A program made the position numbers and the translations under genes. Below, piece by piece: positions 1 to 7,952 of a stretch of 64,000 nucleotides of DNA. Source of the stretch: a bacterium (GTDB taxonomy: Bacteria > Zixibacteria > MSB-5A5 > GN15 > FEB-12); assembly GCA_016708025.1 (NCBI GenBank), contig JADJGQ010000003.1:248001-312000 (forward strand). The letters run 5' to 3'. Below the pieces are notes generated by a model, which made no database searches, was not told where the DNA came from, and was given only the letters and a program-made list of their open reading frames with translations. Within the stretch, counting starts at the first letter, position 1. Every line of letters begins with the position of its first letter.

Positions 1-100
1 CGTTGGAACCATTTCCGTTCTCTCCACCTGAGCACGCAAGCATCAGGAGGATCAGCGCCGGCAGTGCGCCGCGTACGATCTGCCTACTCAATGATCCCAT
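1..100 (-). CDS. Lipoprotein, N-terminal fragment (runs off window)
   Basis: Only the first 33 codons are visible, starting at an ATG whose complement is at 98-100. The peptide has a positively charged start, a hydrophobic stretch (GALPALILLMLAC) and a cysteine at residue 23 followed by SGGENGNGSN. This is a typical lipoprotein signal peptide with a lipobox-like MLAC and a small-residue linker. An AGGA ribosome-binding site lies about six bases upstream. It starts 12 bp after the stop of the L,D-transpeptidase gene and is read in the same direction, so it is probably the last visible gene of that envelope operon. The mature protein is outside the window, so its function is unknown. Confidence 0.6.
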   Translation of the reverse strand, partial: MGSLSRQIVRGALPALILLMLACSGGENGNGSN

Positions 101-112
101 AAATTCCTGGTC

Positions 113-757
113 CTAGAAAATGTAAATGGGTGTCCCTATCGGAGTCTGGTCGTAGATCTTCTTGAGATCGTCGGATCCGACTCGGACGCATCCATGTGTC
201 ACGTTAATGCCGAGCAACCGCTGATAGATCGTTCCATGAATAAAAAATCCATCACCGAAACCGAGGGCATATTCGCCCATCACGTTCGGGTCAAGGCGAT
301 CCCCTTCATTCTTGGGAATAGCTTCGTTCTCTTCGATGAAGGCCCAATCCGGTTTGCGCCACCAGGGCTCGGTCAGTTTGTTTTTGACCTTAAAAACGCC
401 GAGCGGCGTATTGAAAATCCATTTCCGACCGGTCAGGGAGTCTACCAACTCGCTTCCCGATCCTGTCGAGCAGGTGGCTTCGACCAGTATCGAGTCCTCG
501 GTCCGGATCGCGATCCTGTTGGCATGCGTATCGATAACGATATACTTCCCTTTGGGTTTGAGCTTATCGAGCGACTTGCGCGCCTTTTCCAGTTCTTTCT
601 TGGCCGCTTTCTGCTCGGACGGCAACTGGGCCAGAGTCGAATCAATAAAAACAGTCTGGTCGCTATGCATACCGTCGCTCGAGGTCATCTTCAGGAAGAC
701 CATCGCGCCGATGATTAGCAGAACCGGGATAGCAATGAGTATCAGAATTTTTTTCAT
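113..757 (-). CDS. L,D-transpeptidase (YkuD domain)
   Basis: A 214-residue protein with one N-terminal membrane or signal segment (KKILILIAIPVLLIIGAMVF), a short charged helical linker (about 35-70) and a C-terminal YkuD domain. The catalytic signature is clear: IHGTIYQRLLGIN followed by THGCVRVGSDD, which carries the conserved histidine, glycine and nucleophilic cysteine. Proteins of this family make 3-3 peptidoglycan cross-links or attach proteins to the wall in the periplasm. The ATG at 757 overlaps the TGA of the upstream gene by four bases (ATGA), suggesting translational coupling. A GTG two codons earlier (763) is possible but would sit deeper in the upstream gene. Transpeptidase identity is firm; the exact substrate is not known. 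Confidence 0.88.
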   Translation of the reverse strand: MKKILILIAIPVLLIIGAMVFLKMTSSDGMHSDQTVFIDSTLAQLPSEQKAAKKELEKARKSLDKLKPKGKYIVIDTHANRIAIRTEDSILVEATCSTGSGSELVDSLTGRKWIFNTPLGVFKVKNKLTEPWWRKPDWAFIEENEAIPKNEGDRLDPNVMGEYALGFGDGFFIHGTIYQRLLGINVTHGCVRVGSDDLKKIYDQTPIGTPIYIF

Positions 758-1935
758 GGCCACTGATCCGAACGGCGCACGATCGTCACCGGCGTGCCGT
801 TAGCTACATACTTCATCAGGTGATCCATCTCATTATTGGTCAGCGCCACGCATCCTTCGGTCCAATCCTTGCCCTGGCCGCCATGGCCATGGATCTCGAT
901 CAGCCCGCCGATCCGCGCTCGCTGGGAGATGATCCCTTTCGACTTATTATCTGAGAACCGTTTTCGGTCCGTATCGTTCGGATAATTGATATTCAGCGCC
1001 TTATAATACCGGCTACCCCGTGGGCGATAAGCAGATATCCGGTATTTCCCTTCCGGTGTGGCGCCGTCGCCGGAGAACATCTTCTGGTGCCCGGCATTAT
1101 AGCCCAGCTCACAATTATACGTATGGATAACCGCTCCGCCTTTGATCAGGAAGAGCTTATGTCTGGCCTTATCAACGATGATCGCCGACCCACCGGTTGC
1201 TCGTGAATCTGCCACTGTCTCGGCCACCCATCGGCGCCAGACCTTGAGGAACTGTGAGTCCTGGTCATTGTACTCATCCATCGAGGTTGCCAGCTTGGCA
1301 AGCCAGGTGCGGCTCAGGGCCATCTCTTCGCGGGCATCGGCATATTCCCCGGCGACCACGAGACGGTCTGCCTGTTTGGCGCTGAGATCCGCCATCGACC
1401 AGTATCGGTTAAGGCTTAGCTTGGCGAGCGAGCCATTGAGGGCCTGAAGCCAGGAATTCAGCTCATCCTTCAAATCCTGCCGTTCATTATGAACGGTGGT
1501 GCGCAGGTCGGACAAAGATTGCTGGGTGTTGGTCGTAGCTTCGGAAGCCGTCTTGATCGCCTGCATAAGCAGCGAATCTGACTTTTCGTAATCGCGCAAT
1601 GGCGCGAGCCGTCCGTTCTGGTAGGACATCTCCATCCAACCGGCATTGATCAGCTTTTCGGCATCCCGAAACAGAGATTCGGAATAGCGAACAGCGCCTG
1701 CGGTACGCGCGGTCTCCAATGCCAGTTTGGCGCTTCGAAGAAGCACTTCATTCGGTTCGGCGGGAGTCAGAAAGAGGTAGACAACCCAGGCAGTTGGCAA
1801 TATTACCAACAGCCACACCATCAGTCTCTTGAGAGAGAAGCGAAAGAAGGGGGGGCGCTTCGACACGTCGGGGTATATATCGCGAGGGCCGCGTGTTACG
1901 GCGGCCCTTCGCGGAAAAACGGGGTTAATCGACAT
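754..1935 (-). CDS. Membrane-anchored YafK-type L,D-transpeptidase-family protein with helical repeat domain
   Basis: A 393-residue protein. Residues about 35-58 form a transmembrane anchor (LMVWLLVILPTAWVVYLFL). Residues about 60-240 are alpha-helical and rich in Ala, Glu and Arg. The C-terminal third is a YkuD domain with IEIHGHGGQGKDWTEGCVAL, the HG...DWTxGCxALTNxEM form typical of the YafK/DpaA branch rather than the classical SHGCVR form. YafK in E. coli cuts the peptidoglycan-Lpp bond, so this protein could edit wall-protein links instead of forming cross-links (inference). Its helical part contains LETARTAGAVRYSESLF, resembling a segment of the neighbouring lipoprotein. It starts six bases after that lipoprotein stops and overlaps the next gene by four bases. 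Confidence 0.82.
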   Translation of the reverse strand: MSINPVFPRRAAVTRGPRDIYPDVSKRPPFFRFSLKRLMVWLLVILPTAWVVYLFLTPAEPNEVLLRSAKLALETARTAGAVRYSESLFRDAEKLINAGWMEMSYQNGRLAPLRDYEKSDSLLMQAIKTASEATTNTQQSLSDLRTTVHNERQDLKDELNSWLQALNGSLAKLSLNRYWSMADLSAKQADRLVVAGEYADAREEMALSRTWLAKLATSMDEYNDQDSQFLKVWRRWVAETVADSRATGGSAIIVDKARHKLFLIKGGAVIHTYNCELGYNAGHQKMFSGDGATPEGKYRISAYRPRGSRYYKALNINYPNDTDRKRFSDNKSKGIISQRARIGGLIEIHGHGGQGKDWTEGCVALTNNEMDHLMKYVANGTPVTIVRRSDQWP

Positions 1936-1941
1936 TGCCGA

Positions 1942-2538
1942 TTACTTGCCTGCCTTGCGAGCGACGGCGGCGGCGATCTCGTCCTGGATGGACTTCGCCT
2001 GGTTCATCACGCCTTCGAACTTCGTCTTGGCGGTCAGATACTTGCCGTTATTGAATTCCATCTCGGCATCGGTGTACGCCGGGGTGAGAGCATCAAGGCT
2101 GCCTTTGATCAGTTCGATCTCGGCCTTGGTGTCTTTGCCCTTGGGGGCTTTGGCAACTGCGGCAGCGGCGGAATCAATCGCAGCCTTCGCATCAGCCATC
2201 AGAACCATCACTTCCGCTTTCACTCTTTCTTTCTCAGCGGCGGCGTCCGTGGAAGCCTTCTCGGCGAGAGCCTGGGCGCGGACGAACATTTCTTTGGACT
2301 TACCATACGAACGGAACAGCGCGAACTTCCCATCCTGTTCGGTCTTGGCAGCCTGAGCCGCATTCAGAGTATCCTGCGCGGTCCGGAAGGATTCCGGAGC
2401 ATACGCTTCCGCTTCGGCAGCGCGAGCTGCATCGAAGGACGCGGAGGCGGCGGTCATCTCGGCCTCAGGAGCCTTGCTGCAGCCAACCAGTGCCAGCAGC
2501 ATCAGCGCCAACAGAGCGAGTGTCACACGTTTGAACAT
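1942..2538 (-). CDS. DUF4398-like alpha-helical lipoprotein
   Basis: A 198-residue lipoprotein. The signal peptide ends in a lipobox (LLALVGC, Cys20). The mature part is almost entirely Ala/Glu/Lys-rich helix with no transmembrane segment. The motif FDAARAAEAEAYAPESFRTA is characteristic of DUF4398-type envelope lipoproteins, which are thought to form helical bundles in the periplasm. It is the first gene of the minus-strand operon with two YkuD proteins, so it may be the substrate or scaffold for cross-linking to peptidoglycan, in the way Lpp is for other L,D-transpeptidases (inference). The protein has a C-terminal Lys (ARKAGK), as Lpp does, which is suggestive but not proof. Family assignment is moderate; function is unproven. 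Confidence 0.72.
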   Translation of the reverse strand: MFKRVTLALLALMLLALVGCSKAPEAEMTAASASFDAARAAEAEAYAPESFRTAQDTLNAAQAAKTEQDGKFALFRSYGKSKEMFVRAQALAEKASTDAAAEKERVKAEVMVLMADAKAAIDSAAAAVAKAPKGKDTKAEIELIKGSLDALTPAYTDAEMEFNNGKYLTAKTKFEGVMNQAKSIQDEIAAAVARKAGK

Positions 2539-2563
2539 TTCAGTATCCCTTTCTCAATGGGTG

Positions 2564-2569
2564 ATTATA
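2564..2569 (-). promoter_or_regulatory. Possible -10 element of the L,D-transpeptidase operon
   Basis: The minus strand reads TATAAT, a perfect -10 consensus, 26 bases upstream of the lipoprotein ATG at 2538. The -35 at 17-bp spacing is weak (TTTTCG). A GAAAGGG ribosome-binding site lies between it and the start codon. Confidence 0.35.
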
Positions 2570-3096
2570 ATGCGTTTAGTTATGGGCGAAAAAAAAGGAT
2601 ACGCGCAGACCTCTTACGTCCACACACATCCTCTGTAATTCTCTACTTCTTGACCGTCTGCACACCTCTGTTGAGTGACGGTGCACCCAACCATGTCCTC
2701 TCCAAGACAGCTAACCGTAACAGTTTGCTCTCGAGTAGCCTAACTCGAGATTTTGAAGGCGTAAATAGGAGTGTTGAGCCTCTATTGTCAATGCTTTTTT
2801 TACCCCGAACTTAGTTCCTTTTTGCACGAGCAAACCACGGACCGGCCAACTCACGACTCTATCAACTCGTTATTATTCATCGTCTTACGCGATTGCGTGG
2901 TCGCTACAAAGTCTACTTTCGACACAAACAATTAGATATTGTACGAGTTTATACCGCTAAATGTAGCCGAATTCTCCCGCGCTACTCTCATTCTCTGAAG
3001 AGAGTTTTCGCCAAAACTCCACTTTTGGCCGCCTTTTCGGATGCTATGAACCGCAAGATTCTGCTCTAAATTCATCGAACAATCAGATTACTCGAC
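2570..3096. other. Intergenic stretch without a recognisable gene
   Basis: About 530 bp with lower G+C than its surroundings. The only plus-strand frame (85 codons from 2557) has no ribosome-binding site and no recognisable protein character. The only structure seen is a pair of overlapping short hairpins at 3002-3028 (see findings). It carries the promoter side of the transpeptidase operon and ends at the terminator of the cytochrome gene. Confidence 0.5.
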
Positions 3097-3130
3097 AAAA
3101 AAACCGCCGGGGCCAGTCTCCCGACGGTTT
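3097..3130 (-). terminator. Rho-independent terminator of the cytochrome gene
   Basis: Read on the minus strand, a 10-bp stem (AAACCGTCGG with CCGGCGGTTT, one G-U pair) is closed by a ten-base loop and followed by seven T residues. It lies about 45 bp after the stop of the multihaem cytochrome gene. Confidence 0.85.
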
Positions 3131-3174
3131 GGCGGATGAGTGAATCTCACCCGCTACATTGTAGTTACGTTTGA

Positions 3175-4689
3175 TCAGTACCCGGATTCAGGCGTGTGAC
3201 ACTCCGTGCATTTCGCCTCTTTCCAGGCATCGCCGATATCCTCCGGATGCTGGAAATCCATACCCACGATATTCGATGCAAGGTCGGCTACATTTTCGGA
3301 TGGTCCCTGCGCGACGATCAGGTGACAGGTGGTACAGGATGACGAAATGGAAGAGCCATCCTCCGCGGTCATGCTCGAGTTGTGACAACGGAAACAACCA
3401 TCATTGACGAAATGGCTGAGGTTGGTTTCGCGCGCACGATAATCGGTTTTCATCTCCGGGAAGAAATTCTCAGCGTAGATCGCTTTCAGAGTCTGAGTCG
3501 CCTTGGTAATCTCGTCCTTGAGAGAATCGGCGATAGCGGGATAATTCGCTCGGTAGTACGCAAACAGACCGGTATCGATAGCTCCCTGCGCCTGTTCGCG
3601 ATTTTCATATATGGCATTCAACAGGTCAAGCCCAACCTGACGGATATACGGCAGGCTCGGTGAGATCATCCGCGTGCTCATTGCCAGATTTAACGAAGTC
3701 GCCGGCGGCTGGAACTTGTGGCTCGGACGGTTGTGACAGTCCATGCAGTCGAACGGCCGGATCTCGTTATCCGGAAGCGTTGTATCCGGCATCTCCGTGC
3801 CCGCCTGGCGATAGATCTTTGTTGTTCCGTCCTGATTTGTGACGCGCACCCAGGGAATGATCTGCCGCTTGTAGTCGCTCGCTACGTACTCGACTTTGTT
3901 TTCCGAGAGCATATGCCAGTGGATCCCCTCCAGCTTCCCGGTGCGCGGATTCCCGCCGCCAACTTTCACCAACAGGCTGATCGTCCAGGGCGAGTTCTGC
4001 TCATCGGTCTTATAGTAGGTTCGCGTGCTGAACTTATTCCCCCAGAACTGTTGTGGCCAGTGGCACCCTTCACAGGTTTCCTGGGCCGGACGAAGGTTAT
4101 GAACTGGAGTTTTGATCGGTCGGTCATAGGAATTAAGCGCCGTGCGGAATAGTTGTCGGGTGCCGTCGACCTTGGACCGCACGTAGAACGATGCGCCAGG
4201 TCCGATATGGCACTCCACGCAGGCCACTCGCGCGTGCGGTGAGTTCATGTAGGTCACGTACTGCGGCTCCATCACCGTGTGGCAGGTTTTACCGCAAAAC
4301 GCAACTGAGTCGGTCGACTCATACGCACGGTATCCGCTGTAACTGACGATAACGATCAACGCCGCGGTCAGCCCAAGAAAAAGCCAGAGATTGCGAAGGT
4401 AGTTTGAATCGGTCGGATCGATAGAGAGGTTGAATTTGACTTTCTCCCCGCGCTGACGTGCCTGCTTCATCTGGAGCCAGCTTGCCACCAGAAACAGCAC
4501 TACGCCAAGCGTGATGATCGCCGGGACGAACACAAAGGTCACCAGCGCGCTGTATGGATTCTCTCCCCCTGAGCTCAGATCCAACAGCAACAGCACAACA
4601 AAAAGAAAGCCGCCGGCCAACGTCAACGCGCCGCCGACTGCCGCTAATGGATGGCGAAAAAGTGTTCGCTTACGATCTTCAGTACCCAC
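3175..4689 (-). CDS. Seven-haem NapC/NirT-family inner-membrane cytochrome c (ImcH-like)
   Basis: A 504-residue protein with three predicted N-terminal membrane helices (about 15-37, 48-72 and 100-118) followed by a periplasmic multihaem region. Seven haem-binding motifs are visible: CGKTCH (a CX3CH form, Cys132), then CVECH, CEGCH, CMDCH, CFRCH, CTTCH and CTECH at the extreme C-terminus. The first haem region (CGKTCHTVMEP) and the nearby SPHARVACVECHIGPGA are typical of NapC/NirT quinol dehydrogenases. Length, helix number and haem count match Geobacter ImcH, which passes electrons from menaquinol to periplasmic carriers for high-potential extracellular acceptors. The start is GTG at 4689 with AAGGGAT upstream. 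It stands alone: no terminal reductase or outer-membrane conduit is in the window, so its electron acceptor cannot be named. Confidence 0.85.
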   Translation of the reverse strand: MGTEDRKRTLFRHPLAAVGGALTLAGGFLFVVLLLLDLSSGGENPYSALVTFVFVPAIITLGVVLFLVASWLQMKQARQRGEKVKFNLSIDPTDSNYLRNLWLFLGLTAALIVIVSYSGYRAYESTDSVAFCGKTCHTVMEPQYVTYMNSPHARVACVECHIGPGASFYVRSKVDGTRQLFRTALNSYDRPIKTPVHNLRPAQETCEGCHWPQQFWGNKFSTRTYYKTDEQNSPWTISLLVKVGGGNPRTGKLEGIHWHMLSENKVEYVASDYKRQIIPWVRVTNQDGTTKIYRQAGTEMPDTTLPDNEIRPFDCMDCHNRPSHKFQPPATSLNLAMSTRMISPSLPYIRQVGLDLLNAIYENREQAQGAIDTGLFAYYRANYPAIADSLKDEITKATQTLKAIYAENFFPEMKTDYRARETNLSHFVNDGCFRCHNSSMTAEDGSSISSSCTTCHLIVAQGPSENVADLASNIVGMDFQHPEDIGDAWKEAKCTECHTPESGY

Positions 4690-4817
4690 AATCTATCCCT
4701 TCTTCGCTAAGCCCGACGTTAAAGAGGAGAATATATCTGCAGATTAGTCATGAGCAACTGAAATCGTAGTGATATTTTACCAACTTGTACACGATAGGTC
4801 GACAATCCCGCTGTGAG

Positions 4818-5717
4818 TCAGCGAGACAGCAGTGCCTGGAGAGCCGAATCGAGCGAACTCTGCTTGAATTGGTAACCTGCGCCTTGAAGTCGAGTTGGTG
4901 CCACTCGCATACTCGCCAATAGCAGGGCGTCAGCCATCTCCGCCAACAACAGTCGCAAAGCAAAAGCCGGTGCAGGGAAGATCGCCGGTCGATGTACCGC
5001 TCTCGCCAACGTGTCACTGAATTCAGCATTACGAACCGGATGCGGCGAAACAAGATTCACCGGACCACTCAGCGCGGCATTGCCCAGCGCAAACATCATT
5101 CCCCCGATCAGGTCATCGAAACCGATCCAACTCCAGAACTGCCTGCCGGAGCCAAGCCGTCCGCCCAGGCCGAGGCGGTAGATCGGAAGCATCTGCCCCA
5201 GTGCCCCGCCATTCCTGGCCAACACTACGCCGATTCGAGTATTCACCACGCGCACTCCACGGTCCGCCACAGGCGAAACCGCCTTCTCCCAATCGACGCA
5301 AAGCTCTGATAGAAAGCCTGACCCTGGATCCGAATCCTCAGTCAGCATCTCATCACCTCGGTCCCCGTAGTAACCAATTGCCGATGATGCGATCAGTACT
5401 TTCGGAGGAGTTTCCAGACCCGCAATTGCTTCACTTAACAGCCTGGTCGATACCACCCGGCTATTGACTATTCGCGCCTTCCGTGCGGAAGTCCAGCGTC
5501 CATCTCCTATCCCCTCTCCGGCAAGGTGAACCACGGCATCAAACCCTTCGAGCTGTCGCACATTGAGGCTGCCGGATTCCGGATTCCATTGGATGGAGTC
5601 TTGTCCACTGATTGATGGTCGGCGAGTCAAAACGACCACCGAATGCCCTTCGCTTATGAGAGCACTCTGCAGACCCGTTCCGATCAATCCTGTCCCGCCG
5701 GTGATTAACACTCGCAT
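4818..5717 (-). CDS. SDR-family epimerase-like protein (TIGR01777, YfcH-like)
   Basis: A 299-residue atypical short-chain dehydrogenase. The N-terminus MRVLITGGTGLIGTGL is the NAD(P)-binding Rossmann motif (GxxGxxG). ASSAIGYYGDRGDEMLTED carries the conserved YYG of the SDR39U1/YfcH family, and FWSWIGFDDLIGG is another family hallmark. Members are often called sugar-nucleotide epimerase or cell-division-inhibitor-like, but their substrate is unknown. It follows the second ABC permease by 11 bp on the same strand and may be transcribed with the efflux operon, though it has no obvious role there. The family is certain, the function is not. Confidence 0.85.
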   Translation of the reverse strand: MRVLITGGTGLIGTGLQSALISEGHSVVVLTRRPSISGQDSIQWNPESGSLNVRQLEGFDAVVHLAGEGIGDGRWTSARKARIVNSRVVSTRLLSEAIAGLETPPKVLIASSAIGYYGDRGDEMLTEDSDPGSGFLSELCVDWEKAVSPVADRGVRVVNTRIGVVLARNGGALGQMLPIYRLGLGGRLGSGRQFWSWIGFDDLIGGMMFALGNAALSGPVNLVSPHPVRNAEFSDTLARAVHRPAIFPAPAFALRLLLAEMADALLLASMRVAPTRLQGAGYQFKQSSLDSALQALLSR

Positions 5718-5728
5718 CAGATCTTCCT

Positions 5729-6841
5729 TTATGCCGTTCGCTTATGGAAACGAAGCGCAGAAAAGGTGAAGATGACAAGTCCAAAGATGGTCATCCCGAT
5801 CACACTCGGATAGAAATCCGAAAGACTCGCCCCTTTCAGGACTATTCCCCGGACAATCTCAATATAATAGCGCATCGGATTGATCAGCGTAACCTGCTGC
5901 AGCCAATCCGGCATGTTGGCGATCGGGGTGAAATACCCCGAGGTCAGCATGGTGAAGATCGAGAAAAACCAGGCCAGAAACATCGCCTGTTGTTGGGTGC
6001 TGGTTATGGTTGAAACAAACATCCCCAACCCGAGCGTACTCATCAAATAGAGCAGTGACATCCCGAACAACAGCAAGTGGGACCCGGCAAATGGTATCTC
6101 GAACCACCAGAGCCCGAGCTGAAGCGCCCCGCCCATGATCACCATTGATAGAATCGTAAAGGTCGTGATCTTTCCCATCATGAACGTGATCGTGCTGATC
6201 GGAGTCACCATCACCTGCTCCAATGTCCCCAATTCCCGTTCGCGAACGATCGCCATCGAGGTCATCATTAGCGTGAGCATGGTCAACAAAGTTGCGACAA
6301 TCCCCGGCACCATGAAGTAACGCGACTCCGCCTCCGCATTAAACAGGTAGTCGTAGCGAAGTTCTATCTGTGGCTTCCGGCCGGTGATGTTGTTTGAGAA
6401 AGTCCTGACGATCTGTCCGGCGTAGCCAAGCCCCATTCGGGCGGCGTTGGCATCGGAACCATCGGCGATCCAACCGATCTCCACCGGATCCCCGGCGACC
6501 AGTTTCTCCGAAAAGTCCTGCGGTATGATAACCACCATCTCCGCATCTTTGCTCAGAAACCGTTGATCCAGTTGCCACAGGGGAGCCTGTTCGAACTCCA
6601 GCGTCCGGTTGACCGGCTCAAAATAACTGCTCGCTTTGAATGCTTCCACCAATTGCCGCGAGTGAGCAGACTGACTATAGTCATAGACATCCAACTGCAA
6701 ATGCTTGACATCGGTATTCACCGCATAACCCATCAACAGCAACTGTACGAGCGGCATGACAAACAACATCCGAAGATTGTTTTTGTCCCGCAGTCCCTGG
6801 ATGAACTCTTTGCGCACTACTCCGAGAAATGGACGTAACAT
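5729..6841 (-). CDS. ABC-2 type permease (YbhR-like)
   Basis: A 370-residue membrane protein of the ABC-2 family. It has one N-terminal helix (about 22-42), a large periplasmic domain (about 45-175) and five C-terminal helices. The segment VRERELGTLEQVMVTP is the conserved cytoplasmic loop of ABC-2 exporters, and YFTPIANMPDWLQ lies between late helices. It pairs with the next permease (6843-7952), giving a heterodimer like YbhR-YbhS of E. coli that exports drugs or lipophilic compounds with the TolC and membrane-fusion genes of the same operon. The transported compound is unknown. Confidence 0.88.
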   Translation of the reverse strand: MLRPFLGVVRKEFIQGLRDKNNLRMLFVMPLVQLLLMGYAVNTDVKHLQLDVYDYSQSAHSRQLVEAFKASSYFEPVNRTLEFEQAPLWQLDQRFLSKDAEMVVIIPQDFSEKLVAGDPVEIGWIADGSDANAARMGLGYAGQIVRTFSNNITGRKPQIELRYDYLFNAEAESRYFMVPGIVATLLTMLTLMMTSMAIVRERELGTLEQVMVTPISTITFMMGKITTFTILSMVIMGGALQLGLWWFEIPFAGSHLLLFGMSLLYLMSTLGLGMFVSTITSTQQQAMFLAWFFSIFTMLTSGYFTPIANMPDWLQQVTLINPMRYYIEIVRGIVLKGASLSDFYPSVIGMTIFGLVIFTFSALRFHKRTA

Positions 6842-6842
6842 A

Positions 6843-7952
6843 TCAGCCTACACTCGATTTGAATCGTTTAACCGCCAGCGTCAGGAAAACCACCATGAGG
6901 ATCAGGAGAAATCCAGCCTGTGGCGCGAGCACCGTTATCCCTGCCCCTTTCAACATGATCCCTCTTACGATATTGAGGAAATAGGTGGCCGGAACAAGAT
7001 GGCTCACTACCTGTAGCGGAATCGGCATATTCTTCACGGCAAAGATGAACCCGGAGAGCATGATCGACGGAAGCATGGTTATCAACAACGCAAACTGCAT
7101 CGCCAATTGCTGGGTCGGCACCGCTGTCGAGATCAATATGCCGATCGACAGCGCCGTCGTCACATAGATCATCTCCATCCCCATCAGCAACCAGAACGAT
7201 CCGACAAACGGCACACTAAAGAGGATCTTCGCAAACGCCAGTACCAACAGACCATCCAGGAACGCGATAACGATATAGGGAAGTAGCTTCCCCAGCAGAA
7301 TCTGGAGCGGCGAAACCGGCGCGGTCAACAACTGCTCCAGTGTCCCAGTCTCCTTCTCGCGCGCGATAGTGATCGAGGTCAACAATGCGGATATCATCAA
7401 GAGGATGATCGAAACGATACCCGGCACGAAAAAGTGTGAAGACTTGAGGTCCGGATTATACAGTACGCGCTGAGAGATCGTCACTCCCGGCATACTCGCT
7501 CCCGGCGCGAGCATTTTCTCCCTCAAAAACTGACTGAGCAGTGAATTACTGTATCCTACCACGGCGCCGGCCTGCGAGACCTCGGAACCATCGATCTGCA
7601 ATTCCAACTCAAACGGCTGATTGTTGCGCACCGCCTCGCTGAATCCCGGGCGGATCACCAGGATCGCGGCAGCGCGTGAACCGCGCAGGAGCTTTGCCGG
7701 GTCATCCAGCTCGGGCACTGCATCTGTCGGAAAGAAATAGTGCGATGCCCAGAAACTCTCGACCAATGCCCGCGAATCGGCGGTCTGATCACGATCCACC
7801 ACGCCAAGCGGGATATGCTCGATATCCATGTTGATCGCGTAGCCGTAGAGGAATGTCATCATCAATGGCATGACAAAGATGATCAGCAGGGAGCGGAAAT
7901 CCCGAAGGATATGATACATCTCCTTCTGCGCGATAAATCGTATCTTATGCAT
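6843..7952 (-). CDS. ABC-2 type permease (YbhS-like)
   Basis: A 369-residue homologue of the downstream permease with the same layout: an N-terminal helix near 22-42, a periplasmic domain, and a helical bundle after about residue 170. The signature loop IAREKETGTLEQLLTAPVSP is clear, and the FIFAVKNMPIPLQVVSHLVP segment is typical of the family. Only one base separates it from the next permease, and it overlaps the ATPase gene before it by eight bases, which indicates tight translational coupling. It is the partner half of the exporter channel. Confidence 0.88.
   Translation of the reverse strand: MHKIRFIAQKEMYHILRDFRSLLIIFVMPLMMTFLYGYAINMDIEHIPLGVVDRDQTADSRALVESFWASHYFFPTDAVPELDDPAKLLRGSRAAAILVIRPGFSEAVRNNQPFELELQIDGSEVSQAGAVVGYSNSLLSQFLREKMLAPGASMPGVTISQRVLYNPDLKSSHFFVPGIVSIILLMISALLTSITIAREKETGTLEQLLTAPVSPLQILLGKLLPYIVIAFLDGLLVLAFAKILFSVPFVGSFWLLMGMEMIYVTTALSIGILISTAVPTQQLAMQFALLITMLPSIMLSGFIFAVKNMPIPLQVVSHLVPATYFLNIVRGIMLKGAGITVLAPQAGFLLILMVVFLTLAVKRFKSSVG

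Noticed and set aside
2557..2814. 85-residue plus-strand open frame between the transpeptidase operon and the cytochrome gene
   Set aside because: No ribosome-binding site, low-complexity translation and no protein-like pattern.
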